Shown here: positions 36,756-45,461 of the stretch, in pieces | How positions within the stretch are numbered: position 1 is the stretch's first letter | Layout: every line of letters starts with the position of its first letter | NCBI GenBank assembly: GCA_951813325.1 | Contig: OX638350.1 | Span: 2,213,954 to 2,277,953 of the forward strand | DNA length: 64,000 nucleotides | DNA from: an uncultured Acidimicrobiales bacterium | Lineage (GTDB): Bacteria; Actinomycetota; Acidimicrobiia; Acidimicrobiales; Bin134 | Direction of reading: 5' to 3' | Made by a program: the position numbers and the translations under genes | The notes under the pieces: generated by a model | The model's database searches: none | Seen by the model: the letters and a program-made list of their open reading frames with translations, nothing else | What the model was told of the DNA's origin: nothing

Positions 36756-37603
36756 CTCCTGTTCAGCGCGGCGGTGGCCGCGGCGGTCATGGCGTCGATG
36801 GGCGGCTCGGCCCCGGTCCAGATCCGAACGGCGTGGGCGGCTTGGTGCACCAGCATCCCCACTCCGGTGGACGAGGGCACGCCTCGGCGGCTGCATTCGG
36901 CCAGCAGCGGGGTCTGAAGCGGGTTGTAGACCAGTTCGGCCACATGCTGCCCAGCGTGGAGGAGGTCGGGGTCGAGGGGCAGGTTGCCGGCCCCCTCGGT
37001 TTCGGCCATCCCCAGCGGGGTGGCGTTCACCACCAGGCGGAACTGGCCGATGTCGCCAAGGCTGGCCGTCGTACCCCCCGATCCGGCCAGCTCAGCGGCC
37101 GACGCCGCCCGTTCCGGCCGGCGGGCGATCACCGCCACTTCGGCCGCGCCCCGGCGAGCCAGCTCGGCCGCCACCGCCCGAGCGGCGCCGCCGGCGCCTA
37201 CAACGGCGCAGCCGATACCGGCGAGCTCCAACCCGTCGGCTATGAGGGCGTCGCAGAAACCGGCCCCGTCGGTGTTGTGGCCGACGAGCCGATCGCCGCC
37301 GCGGGCCACGCAGTTCACCGCCCCCAAGACCGCGGCCGCGGGGCTCAGCTCGTCAACCGCAGCAGCTACGTCGGCTTTGTGGGGCATGGTCACCGACAAC
37401 CCGGCCATGCCCCGGTCCCGCATGTGGTACAGCGCTTGGTCGGCGTCTCCCGGCGCCACTTCGAAAGCGGCGTAGGTCCAATCCAATCCCAGCTCGTCGA
37501 ACGCGGCCTGGCAGATGGCCGGAGAAAGGGAATGCCGCACGGGAAAGCCGATAACCCCGGCAGCCACCTCGGTGTCGGAGGGCACCCCGATGGGAATCAG
37601 CAT
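36752..37603 (-). CDS. aroE: Shikimate dehydrogenase
   Basis: 283 residues. Substrate-binding SLSPAICQAAFDELG, catalytic Lys in VTMPHKADVA, VGHNTDGAGFCDAL and the NADP-binding VVGAGGAARAVAAEL are all present. It reduces 3-dehydroshikimate. Its ATG is preceded by two mini-ORFs formed by duplication of the mltG-aroE junction. Confidence 0.96.
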   Translation of the reverse strand: MLIPIGVPSDTEVAAGVIGFPVRHSLSPAICQAAFDELGLDWTYAAFEVAPGDADQALYHMRDRGMAGLSVTMPHKADVAAAVDELSPAAAVLGAVNCVARGGDRLVGHNTDGAGFCDALIADGLELAGIGCAVVGAGGAARAVAAELARRGAAEVAVIARRPERAASAAELAGSGGTTASLGDIGQFRLVVNATPLGMAETEGAGNLPLDPDLLHAGQHVAELVYNPLQTPLLAECSRRGVPSSTGVGMLVHQAAHAVRIWTGAEPPIDAMTAAATAALNRR

Positions 37604-37706
37604 CCCAGGTTCCTCTCTCGGCAGATGGCTGGCATCAGCATCCCAGGTTCCTCTCTCGGCAGATGGCTGGCATCAGCATCCCAGATTCCTCTCTCGGCAG
37701 ATGGCC
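37597..37706 (-). repeat. 38-bp tandem repeat of the mltG-aroE junction with two identical mini-ORFs
   Basis: Units 37601-37638 and 37639-37676, with a third, partial and slightly diverged copy that is the genuine mltG 3' end. Each unit gives MLMPAICRERNLGC then TGA (37679-37635 and 37641-37597): the first codons are those of AroE (ML), the last are the MltG C-terminus (ICRERNLGC). Stops and starts overlap by 7 nt (ATGCTGA). A GAGAGGAA element precedes each ATG. Confidence 0.9.
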
Positions 37707-38815
37707 ACTGCGGCCTCGTGTTCTTGGGCATTGGCGCTGAAGGTGTGGGCGCCGGGCACCGGATCGTCGGTGCGGGCGTAGAACATCCAGAAACCCTCTG
37801 CGGGGTTCAACGCAGCCACCAGCGAGTCTCGACCGGGTGCGGCTATGGGGCCGGGCGGCAGGCCGGTTCGGTTGTAGACATTGTAGGGATTGTCCACATC
37901 CAGGTCGGAAAGGGTCAGCGGGTCGGAGGGCTTGTTCACCGCGTAGCGCACCGCGGCGTCGATCTGGAGCGGCCAACCCAGGACCAGTCGGTTGTAGATC
38001 ACTCGGGCAATCTTGGCCCGATCCTCGTCGATGAGGGCCTCTTTCTCGATCAGCGACGCAACGATGACCGCTTCGTAGGGGGTCACGCCCACCGTGTCGG
38101 GGGCGGCCTCCAATCCCACCTCGGAGGCCACCGCATCGAATTGGTTGATCAGGCGGACAACCAGAGCGGCCTCATCCTCGGATGTGGCCGAGTCGAGAAG
38201 GTAGGTGTCGGGGAACAGCATCCCCTCCAACGTGCTGTTGGCCGGCTGGTAGGCCGACCGCCTGGGGGGGAAGGCCAGGGCTCGAGCCAAGTCTTCGCCG
38301 TTGAACGTGGGAAGCTGCTCCAACAGCTGCGCTCGGATCTGGACCAGCGTGAGGCCCTCGGGCAGCACCACCCTCAGGGCATCATCCGTCGGGCCGGGGG
38401 CGGGACCGGCCAGCAGCACGTCTTTGGCCCGCCACACCGACATGTCCTCGTTCAGGACGTAGTTGCCCGCTTGGAAATCGCCGGAGTCCTTGTAGCGCAG
38501 GTAGTAGCGGAACACCGTGGAGTTGGCCACCACCCCCTGTTCTTCGAGAATGCGGGCAATGTCGTTGGTGGACGCTCCCTGGGGAATGTTGACCACTAGC
38601 TCCGAACCCTCGTCGCCGGGGGGGTCGAGGCGGTCGTCGATCCAGCTCTTCACCCACAGCGAGGCGATCAGCAGAACAACTCCCAGAGAAGCCAAGATGA
38701 TGACCGCCCGGGTGAGAGTGGAGGTTCTGCGAGGCAGCCAGTCCCAATCTTGGGGATCGTCGCCCCCAGACAAAGTGACCGGCGGCTGGTATCGCGGCCC
38801 CGAATCGCCCGTCAT
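37673..38815 (-). CDS. mltG: Endolytic murein transglycosylase (YceG-like)
   Basis: 380 residues from the ATG at 38815, overlapping the ruvX stop (ATGA). A short cytoplasmic part, one membrane segment near residues 36-56, a LysM-like subdomain (VVNIPQGASTNDIARIL) and the catalytic YceG domain with Glu in VASLIEKEALIDED are present. It cleaves nascent glycan strands at the membrane, terminating peptidoglycan polymerisation. Confidence 0.93.
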   Translation of the reverse strand: MTGDSGPRYQPPVTLSGGDDPQDWDWLPRRTSTLTRAVIILASLGVVLLIASLWVKSWIDDRLDPPGDEGSELVVNIPQGASTNDIARILEEQGVVANSTVFRYYLRYKDSGDFQAGNYVLNEDMSVWRAKDVLLAGPAPGPTDDALRVVLPEGLTLVQIRAQLLEQLPTFNGEDLARALAFPPRRSAYQPANSTLEGMLFPDTYLLDSATSEDEAALVVRLINQFDAVASEVGLEAAPDTVGVTPYEAVIVASLIEKEALIDEDRAKIARVIYNRLVLGWPLQIDAAVRYAVNKPSDPLTLSDLDVDNPYNVYNRTGLPPGPIAAPGRDSLVAALNPAEGFWMFYARTDDPVPGAHTFSANAQEHEAAVAICRERNLGC

Positions 38816-39246
38816 GGCCGCGACTCCCGGCCGGTGGCATCCAGCCAACCCTGGAGGATGACCGACGCGGCCACCATGTCGACTCGTTGGCGGCGGGCCC
38901 GGCCGCTGAGGCCTGACTCGGCCAGGGCCCGCTCGGCGATGACGGTGGTCAAACGCTCGTCATGGGTCAAGACCGGAACACCCAGCGCCGCCTCCAGCTC
39001 CTGGGCCTCGTTCCCGGCGCCGCGGGCGGCCGGACCCGAGCTGCCGTCCAACGACAGGGGCAGGCCCACTACCACCACCTCGGCCTCGTATTCGCTCACC
39101 AACTCGGCGATCTGCTGGTGGTCGCGCCCGCGGCTGCCACTGCGCTCGATCACGGTCAGCGGGGTGGCCACCCGGCCCTCGCCGTCGGAGACCGCCACTC
39201 CGATGCGGCGCTCACCGAGATCGATGCCCAGCGCTCGGGCCGACAT
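38812..39246 (-). CDS. ruvX: Putative pre-16S rRNA nuclease / Holliday junction resolvase-like (YqgF)
   Basis: 144 residues with an RNase-H-like fold: LGIDLGERRIGVAVSDG, VVVGLPLSLDGSSG and LTHDERLTTVIAERAL. It matures the 16S rRNA 5' end in E. coli. The ATG overlaps the alaS stop by 1 nt (TGATG). The alaS-ruvX-mltG-aroE order is typical of actinobacteria. Confidence 0.94.
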   Translation of the reverse strand: MSARALGIDLGERRIGVAVSDGEGRVATPLTVIERSGSRGRDHQQIAELVSEYEAEVVVVGLPLSLDGSSGPAARGAGNEAQELEAALGVPVLTHDERLTTVIAERALAESGLSGRARRQRVDMVAASVILQGWLDATGRESRP

Positions 39247-41822
39247 CAGCTCCCGATGCCAGCAGCAGCTCGCACCTGGTTCAGAGCTTCCTCCAAGCGA
39301 GCCGGGTCCCGGCCTCCGGCGATGGCCAGCTTGGCGTCTCGGCCACCGCCGCCCCCGATGGTGGCGGCCGCTTGGGCGATCAGCTTGCCGGCGTTCAGAT
39401 CGCAGTCGGCGGCCACCGCCGCCACTAGGGCCGCGCCACCCCCGTCGGGTGCCACCCCCAGCACCACTGCGGCCACGCCGGGTCGGTCTCGGGTGGCGAT
39501 GGCCAGGTCGCGCAGCTGGCCCCGGTCCACTCCCTCGACTTCGGCCACCACAACCCCGTCTACCGCCTGTTGGGCCAAGACCCCGGACTGGTCGGCCGAG
39601 GCCGCCTGGCGCAGCCCGGCCAACTCGGCCCGGAGGCCCTTGATCTCGGCCATGCGCTTGTCGGCGCCCACCAGTAGCTGCTCAGCTGGGACGCCCAAGC
39701 GCTCGGCCGCCTGAGCCAGCACTTGCTCCCGCTCGGTCAACAGCTCCACCGGGCGGGTGCCGCTCACTGCCTCGATGCGGCGGACATTGGCCCCGATCGA
39801 GCCCTCCGAGACGATCTTCACAGGACCGATGTCGCCCAGGGCTCGCACGTGGGTGCCGCCGCACAGCTCGATGGAGTGCGGGCCGGCTTCCAGCACTCGG
39901 ACCCTTTCGCCGTACTTGTCGCCGAAGAAGGCGATGGCCCCGGCCTCAGTGGCCTCGGCCATGGACGTCTCGTAATTGCGGGTCGCGGGGTTGTCCAAGA
40001 TGTCGGCGTTGGCCAACCGCTCGATCTCGGCGATCTGGTCGGCGGTGAGGGCTTCAAAGTGGGTGAAGTCGAAGCGCAGCCGGTCGTCGGCTACCAGCGA
40101 GCCCTGCTGTTTGACGTGGTCGCCCAGCGTTTCCTTCAGCGCCCAGTGCAGCAGGTGCGTGGCGGTGTGGTTGCGCCGAATGGCAGTCCGCCGGTTGGCG
40201 TCGATGGCCGCAATGGCCGTCTGGCCCACGGCGATCTCGCCTTCGACGTCCGTCGCGTGATGCAAGTGCAGGTCGGGCACTGCATACGTGGTATCGGTGA
40301 CCTGGGCCGAGCCGGTGGGCGAAGTGATGGTGCCGGTGTCGCCCACCTGGCCACCAGACTCGGCATAGAACGGGGTCCGGTCCAAGATGATCCCGTCGTC
40401 GGTGACGGCCAGCACCACGGCCTCGGCGGTCTCGAATTCTCGGCCTACGAAATCGGTGGGGCCGTGCTCAGAGACAAGCGCAAAATAAGCCGAGACATCG
40501 GCCGAAGTGGCGTGCCGGGCATCGAAGTCCTCCCGAGCCCGGGAGCGCTGGACCTCCATGTGCTGGTCGAAGCCGGCCCGGTCCACCGCCACCGCTCGCT
40601 CGCGGGCCGTCTCCTCGGTCACCTCGTAGGGAAAGCCGTAGGTGTCGTGCAGCAAGAAGGCCAGGTCGCCGGCCAGCTCCTGCCCGGCGCTCAGGCGGTC
40701 GATGGCGCCGTCGAGGATCTGGGATCCCTGGGCCAGAGTGGACCGGAAGCCTTCCTCCTCCCGGGCGACCACCTCCCGGACGAAGCTGTGGTTGGCGGCG
40801 ATGTCGGGGTAGTCGGGGCCCATGATGTCCACCACTTTGTCGACCAGGCGGGGGGTGACCACGTCGGTGACCCCAAGCATGTAGGCCCGGCGGATGGCCC
40901 TGCGCATGATGCGGCGCAGAACATAGCCCCGATCCTCATTGGAGGGGAACACCCCGTCGGAAATGAGGAAGGTCATGGTGCGGGCATGTTCGGCCATGAT
41001 CCGAAGGGTGAGATCGCTGTGCTCGGCCGCGCCCAGCTTCACCCCGGCGACCGCGGAGGCCTCGCCCACCAGATCGGCCATCTCGTCGATGTCGAACACC
41101 GACTCCACTCCTTGGATCAGGGTGAGGATTCGCTCCAGGCCGGCCCCGGTGTCGATGCTGGGCTTGGGCAGCGGGACCAGGCCGCCGGGCTGCTGGTCGA
41201 ACTGCATGAAGACCAGGTTCCAGAACTCCAAGAACCGCTCGTCCCCGCCGTGGGCCGGACCGCCGTCGGGGCCGAATTCCGGCCCCTTGTCGAAGAAGAT
41301 CTCCGAGCACGGTCCGCACGGGCCGGTGTCGGCCATGCGCCAGTAGTTGTCCTCGTCCATCCGCTGGATCCGGTCGGGCGACACTCCGGCCACCTCCCGC
41401 CAGATCTCGGCGGCCTCGTCGTCGCTGAGGTGGACGGTCACCCACAGTCGGTCGGGGTCGAAACCCAGGCCCTCGGTTACGAACTCCCAGGCCCAGTCGA
41501 TGGCCTCGGTTTTGAAGTAGTCGCCGAAGCTGAAATTGCCCAGCATCTCGAAGAAGGTGAGATGGCGACGGGTGCGCCCGATTTCATCCAAATCGTTGTG
41601 CTTGCCCCCCGCCCGCACGCACTTCTGGACGGTGGCCGCCCGGGGATGGGGAGACGCCTCCTCACCCAGGAAGTAGGGCTTGAACGGCACCATTCCGGCC
41701 ACTGTGAACAGCACCGTGGGATCGCGGGGGATCAAGCTGGCCGATGGCAAAACGGCATGGTCCCGCTCGCCGAAAAAGGAGGTGAACGCGTTTCGGATCT
41801 CCTGGGCTCGCTTGGGGGTCAA
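39246..41822 (-). CDS. alaS: Alanyl-tRNA synthetase
   Basis: 858 residues from a TTG at 41822. Class II catalytic core at the N-terminus (LFTVAGMVPFKPYFLG, RRHLTFFEMLGNFSFGDYFK), editing domain with HTATHLLHWALKE and CGGTHVRALGDIG, and a C-terminal DHHA1 domain. The TTG overlaps the TGA of a 5-codon mini-ORF (TTGA) linked to the preceding small gene. All key motifs are intact. Confidence 0.97.
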   Translation of the reverse strand: MTPKRAQEIRNAFTSFFGERDHAVLPSASLIPRDPTVLFTVAGMVPFKPYFLGEEASPHPRAATVQKCVRAGGKHNDLDEIGRTRRHLTFFEMLGNFSFGDYFKTEAIDWAWEFVTEGLGFDPDRLWVTVHLSDDEAAEIWREVAGVSPDRIQRMDEDNYWRMADTGPCGPCSEIFFDKGPEFGPDGGPAHGGDERFLEFWNLVFMQFDQQPGGLVPLPKPSIDTGAGLERILTLIQGVESVFDIDEMADLVGEASAVAGVKLGAAEHSDLTLRIMAEHARTMTFLISDGVFPSNEDRGYVLRRIMRRAIRRAYMLGVTDVVTPRLVDKVVDIMGPDYPDIAANHSFVREVVAREEEGFRSTLAQGSQILDGAIDRLSAGQELAGDLAFLLHDTYGFPYEVTEETARERAVAVDRAGFDQHMEVQRSRAREDFDARHATSADVSAYFALVSEHGPTDFVGREFETAEAVVLAVTDDGIILDRTPFYAESGGQVGDTGTITSPTGSAQVTDTTYAVPDLHLHHATDVEGEIAVGQTAIAAIDANRRTAIRRNHTATHLLHWALKETLGDHVKQQGSLVADDRLRFDFTHFEALTADQIAEIERLANADILDNPATRNYETSMAEATEAGAIAFFGDKYGERVRVLEAGPHSIELCGGTHVRALGDIGPVKIVSEGSIGANVRRIEAVSGTRPVELLTEREQVLAQAAERLGVPAEQLLVGADKRMAEIKGLRAELAGLRQAASADQSGVLAQQAVDGVVVAEVEGVDRGQLRDLAIATRDRPGVAAVVLGVAPDGGGAALVAAVAADCDLNAGKLIAQAAATIGGGGGRDAKLAIAGGRDPARLEEALNQVRAAAGIGS

Positions 41823-41836
41823 GGGACCATCCTCAT
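41819..41836 (-). other. Five-codon bridging mini-ORF before alaS
   Basis: MRMVP. The ATG (41836) overlaps the stop of the small upstream gene (ATGA) and the TGA overlaps the alaS TTG (TTGA). It may be chance given its size, but it fits the pattern of the other junctions. Confidence 0.3.
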
Positions 41837-42081
41837 CGATCGGGGGGATCGTCGAGAGCCCGGCGAGCGACCTCGGCCCGGTAGCGGCGGACCGCGGCAG
41901 TACCCTCGGCCAGCGCGGCCCGAGCCTCGGACGCGGCCGCCTTGACTCGGGCGCCGGCGTTGGTGCCCGCCCTGACGGGCGCCGCTTTCTGAGTAGCCTG
42001 GCGCAGCTTGCGGCGCAGGTAGGTAGCCCCGGCTGCGCCCGCGCCCGCGCCCGCGGTGAACCACACGAGCCGCTTGGGCAT
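41833..42081 (-). CDS. Small membrane-anchored protein upstream of alaS (DUF6167-like)
   Basis: 82 residues. MPKRLVWFTAGAGAGAAGAT forms a short N-terminal hydrophobic segment, followed by a basic, alanine-rich helical part (YLRRKLRQATQKAAP, then ARVKAAASEARAALAEG). A similar small protein of unknown function (FWFTAGAAAG ... RKLR) sits before alaS in Streptomyces, so this looks like the same conserved gene. It is preceded by two mini-ORFs derived from the rarA end. Confidence 0.7.
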   Translation of the reverse strand: MPKRLVWFTAGAGAGAAGATYLRRKLRQATQKAAPVRAGTNAGARVKAAASEARAALAEGTAAVRRYRAEVARRALDDPPDR

Positions 42082-42184
42082 CAGCCGGTCTCGCTCTCGG
42101 GTTTCACAAGTCGCTTGGGCATCAGCCGGTCTCGCTCTCGGGTTTCACAAGTCGCTTGGGCATCAGCCGGTCTCGCTCTCGGGC
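42079..42184 (-). repeat. 41-bp tandem repeat at the rarA end with two identical mini-ORFs
   Basis: Units 42079-42119 and 42120-42160, plus a partial copy at 42161-42184 that is the real rarA 3' end. Each gives [13 protein letters not shown] then TGA (42163-42122 and 42122-42081). The first six residues equal the start of the downstream gene (MPKRLV) and the last six equal the RarA C-terminus (PESETG). All junctions are TGATG overlaps. Confidence 0.92.
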
Positions 42185-43479
42185 TTGTCGTCTCGACGGC
42201 GCATCATTTGTTGGTGGATCTCCTTCTCGGCACCGTGTTGGGAGGGATGGTAATAGCGCCGATCGTCGAAGCGGTCGGGGCGATATTGCTGGCTCACCCA
42301 GCCCTGGGGATCATCATGAGGATACACGTAGCCTGCGCCATGCCCTAGGCCGGCCGCCCCCTGATAGTGGGCGTCACGCAAGTGGGCGGGCACCTCGCCG
42401 CTGCCGTCGCCCGCGTCGGCCCGAGCCCTGCCCAGTGCGGTGGTGACCGTGTTGGACTTGGGAGCAGTGGCCAGATACACCACGGCGTGGGCCAAGTTGA
42501 GCTGCGCCTCGGGCAAGCCGACGAACTCCACCGCTCGGGCGGCGGCGTCGGCCACCACCAAGGCCTGGGAGTCGGCCATGCCGATATCCTCAGAGGCCAG
42601 AATCACCATGCGGCGGGCTATGAACCGGGGGTCCTCTCCTGCCTCCAGCATGCGGGAAAGCCAGTACAGGCCGGCATCGGGGTCGGACCCCCGCAAACCC
42701 TTGATGAAGGCGCTGATGATGTCGTAGTGCTCGTCGCGTCCATAGCGGACCGCGCTGGCCCCCAAGGCGTTCTCGGCATCGGCCAGGGTGATCCGGGGCG
42801 GGTCTTCGGGGCGGGCCGACGCCAGGGCCACAGCCACCTCCAGACTGGTCAGGGCTTGGCGGCCATCGCCGGCGGCCTGGGTGGACAAATGGGCCAGGGC
42901 ATCGTCGTCGGCCACCGCGCCCTCGGCTCGCATCCCTCGGCGCAGCAGCTCAGCCAGCTCATCGGCTTCAAGGGGCTCGAGTCGGAACAGGGTGGAGCGA
43001 GATCGCAGCGGCGGGTTGACTTCGAAGTACGGGTTCTCGGTGGTCGCCCCGATCAGCGTGACGAGCCCGGACTCCACCGCGGGCAGAAGGGCGTCCTGTT
43101 GGGCTCGGTTGAACCGGTGGACCTCGTCAAGGAACAAGATGGTGCCCTGGTCGTGCTGGCCCAAGCGGTCGCGGGCCGAGGCGATCACCTCCCGCACGTC
43201 TTTGACCGTGGCGGTCACCGCTGAGAGCTGGATGTAGGCCCGGGCCGTGGAGCGGGCCACCAGCCGGGCGATGGTGGTCTTGCCGGTGCCCGGCGGTCCC
43301 CACAAGATGGCCGATGACAGGCGGTCGGATTCGATCAGGCTGCGGAGCGGCTTGCCCGGGCCGAGCAGGTGCTGCTGGCCAACAAGCTCATCCAAGGTGC
43401 GGGGGCGAAGCCGATCGGCCAGCGGAGCTGTCTGGGACAGGCGCTCCGCTGCGGCAGCAGCAAACAGGTCGTCGCTCAC
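42163..43479 (-). CDS. rarA: Replication-associated recombination protein A (RarA/MgsA), AAA+ ATPase
   Basis: 438 residues from a GTG at 43479. [20 protein letters not shown], Walker [12 protein letters not shown], Walker [12 protein letters not shown], sensor [14 protein letters not shown] and the C-terminal tetramerisation part ([27 protein letters not shown]) are complete. It acts at stalled replication forks. Confidence 0.95.
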   Translation of the reverse strand: MSDDLFAAAAAERLSQTAPLADRLRPRTLDELVGQQHLLGPGKPLRSLIESDRLSSAILWGPPGTGKTTIARLVARSTARAYIQLSAVTATVKDVREVIASARDRLGQHDQGTILFLDEVHRFNRAQQDALLPAVESGLVTLIGATTENPYFEVNPPLRSRSTLFRLEPLEADELAELLRRGMRAEGAVADDDALAHLSTQAAGDGRQALTSLEVAVALASARPEDPPRITLADAENALGASAVRYGRDEHYDIISAFIKGLRGSDPDAGLYWLSRMLEAGEDPRFIARRMVILASEDIGMADSQALVVADAAARAVEFVGLPEAQLNLAHAVVYLATAPKSNTVTTALGRARADAGDGSGEVPAHLRDAHYQGAAGLGHGAGYVYPHDDPQGWVSQQYRPDRFDDRRYYHPSQHGAEKEIHQQMMRRRDDKPESETG

Positions 43480-43545
43480 TGCGAACCCGCTGGACCGCTC
43501 ACCCGGTACTCATTTCAGCCGCCGATGCCCATCATCGTCGCTCAC
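43476..43545 (-). other. Chain of three mini-ORFs between aspS and rarA
   Basis: Minus strand: GTG 43545 MSDDDGHRRLK stop (43510); ATG 43513 MSTG stop (43499); GTG 43502 MSGPAGSQ stop (43476); then rarA GTG 43479. Every stop overlaps the next start by four bases (ATGA, GTGA, GTGA). The first repeats the rarA start (GCAGTGAGCGACGA occurs at both). The aspS stop lies 12 nt before the first GTG. Confidence 0.45.
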
Positions 43546-43557
43546 TGCGGCACCCGC

Positions 43558-45294
43558 CTACCCGGCCGCGGGAGGGGGGAGAACGCGCAGGCCGAGCTCA
43601 TCCAGGTGGCGGTCGGCGATGGAGGTGGGAGAGTTGGACAGCGGATCGGCGCCTGACTGGGTCTTGGGGAAGGCGATTACCTCGCGGATGTTCTCTTCTC
43701 CAGCCAAGAGGGCCACCAACCGGTCGATGCCGAAGGCGAAACCGGCGTGGGGCGGCGCGCCGTAGCGGAAGGCGTCCAGCAGAAATCCGAATCTCTCCTC
43801 GGCCTCGGCATCGCTGATGCCCAGTGCTCGGAACACCGCCCGCTGGATGTCGGGGCGGTGGATCCGCACGCTTCCCGAGCCCAGCTCCCAGCCGTTGAGC
43901 ACCAGGTCGTAGGCCTGAGAGCGCACCGCCAGCAGCTCTGATCCCGAGCCTTGCAAGAGGCCCACATCGTCGGGGTGGGGCATGGTGAACGGGTGGTGGG
44001 CGGCGATCGGCCGACCCTGGTCGTCGATGGACTCGAACAGCGGAAACTCGGTGACCCAGATGAAGTTCAGCCCTCCCTCGGTGATGGGCGGACGGCCCAG
44101 CTCCACGCGGAGCAGGCCGAGGATGTCGCGCACTTTCTGGCGGCGATCGGCGATCAACAGCAGCAGGTCGCCGGGCTCGGCGCCCATGGCCGGGCCGAGG
44201 GTGGCCTGCTCTCTATCAGCCATGAACTTGGTCAGGGCGCCGTCGAGGGCACCGTCGTCGCCCACCCGGAACCAGGCCAGGCCCTTGGCCCCCCACTGCT
44301 GGCACTTGTGGGTCAGCTCGTCGATGGCATTGCGACCCAGGCTCTGCCCGCCGCCCTTGTAGTTGATGCCCTTGACGCATTCCACCTGGAAGACCTTGGC
44401 CTCGGTGTCCTCGAACAGCTCGGTCAGCTCGACCAACTCCATGCCGAAGCGCACGTCGGGCTTGTCGGAGCCGTAGCGCTCCATGGCATCGGTCCAGGTC
44501 ATGAAAATCGGAGCATCGGGACGGGTGCCGGTGACCGCCTCCACCGCGGCGGCCACAGCCTCGGTGATAAAGGCCATCACGTCGTCTTGGCTCGCGAAGC
44601 TGGCCTCGGCGTCGAGCTGCATGAACTCGAATTGCCGGTCGGCCCGGAGATCCTCGTCGCGCAGGCAGCGGGCGATCTGGTAGTAGCGGTCGAGGCCGCC
44701 CACCATGCAGAGCTGCTTGAAGATCTGGGGTGATTGGGGCAGGGCGTAGAACCGGCCAGGGTGAAGCCGAGACGGCACCACGAAGTCGCGGGCCCCCTCG
44801 GGGGTGGAGGCCACCAGCATCGGGGTTTCGATCTCGGTGAAGCGCTGAGCCTCCATGGAGCGGCGGATGGCGCTGTTCACCTTCGCCCGCAACGACAGGT
44901 TGCGCTGGAGTCGCTCCCCCCGCAGGTCGACGTAGCGGTAGCGCAAGCGCACGTTCTCGTCCACCTCGGTGCGGGAGTGGAGCGGGAACGGCGGAGGCTC
45001 CGCAACCGAGAGGACTTCCACTTGGCAGTCGCCGATCTCCACCTCGCCGGTATCCAGCTTGGGGTTGACGGTGCCCTCGGGCCGGTGCCGCACGGTGCCG
45101 CTGATGCGGACCACATACTCCGAGCGCAGATCGTGGCGCTCGTCGACCACGCACTGGATCACGCCGGTGCGATCCCGCAGGTCGATGAACGCCAGGTTCT
45201 CCCCGTGCTCCCGCCGACGGTCCACCCAGCCGCACACCGACACCTCACGGCCGATGTCATCGGCGCGCAGCTCCCCGCAATAGTCAGTTCTCAT
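43558..45294 (-). CDS. aspS: Aspartyl-tRNA synthetase
   Basis: 578 residues from the ATG at 45294 (MRTDYCGELRADDIG); an in-frame ATG six codons upstream (45312) is an alternative. N-terminal OB anticodon-binding domain (VSVCGWVDRRREHGENLAFI), class II core, a GAD insertion domain and the C-terminal motif 3 (FAFGIDRLVALLAGEENIREVIAFPK) are present. This is the bacterial-type, full-length enzyme. Confidence 0.96.
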   Translation of the reverse strand: MRTDYCGELRADDIGREVSVCGWVDRRREHGENLAFIDLRDRTGVIQCVVDERHDLRSEYVVRISGTVRHRPEGTVNPKLDTGEVEIGDCQVEVLSVAEPPPFPLHSRTEVDENVRLRYRYVDLRGERLQRNLSLRAKVNSAIRRSMEAQRFTEIETPMLVASTPEGARDFVVPSRLHPGRFYALPQSPQIFKQLCMVGGLDRYYQIARCLRDEDLRADRQFEFMQLDAEASFASQDDVMAFITEAVAAAVEAVTGTRPDAPIFMTWTDAMERYGSDKPDVRFGMELVELTELFEDTEAKVFQVECVKGINYKGGGQSLGRNAIDELTHKCQQWGAKGLAWFRVGDDGALDGALTKFMADREQATLGPAMGAEPGDLLLLIADRRQKVRDILGLLRVELGRPPITEGGLNFIWVTEFPLFESIDDQGRPIAAHHPFTMPHPDDVGLLQGSGSELLAVRSQAYDLVLNGWELGSGSVRIHRPDIQRAVFRALGISDAEAEERFGFLLDAFRYGAPPHAGFAFGIDRLVALLAGEENIREVIAFPKTQSGADPLSNSPTSIADRHLDELGLRVLPPPAAG

Positions 45295-45389
45295 GGCGCG
45301 GTTCGCCCCCATAGCGATAGTCGGTTGTCATCGTGGTTGTCTCATACCCTTGGGCAATTGGAGCAATGCGGCCACGACCCCCGATGCTA
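45284..45389 (-). promoter_or_regulatory. Duplicate of the hisS promoter and start upstream of aspS, with two mini-ORFs
   Basis: TAGCAT (45389-45384), 8 nt, then GTG (45375) opens MAALLQLPKGMRQPR stop (45328). This region copies the hisS promoter and first codons (hisS: TAGCAT, 8 nt, GTG, MAELFQAPKGTRD). Its TGA overlaps ATG 45331, which opens MTTDYRYGGEPRHEN stop (45284), a degenerate copy of the aspS start (MRTDYCGELRADD). That ORF ends 11 nt inside aspS. The promoter probably drives aspS. Confidence 0.6.
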
Positions 45390-45461
45390 CCGCCGCCATG
45401 CAACTGCTCCCTATCCCATAGTTCTCCATCCCTAGTTCTCTTAGCCGCGCAGGGGGAGCTC

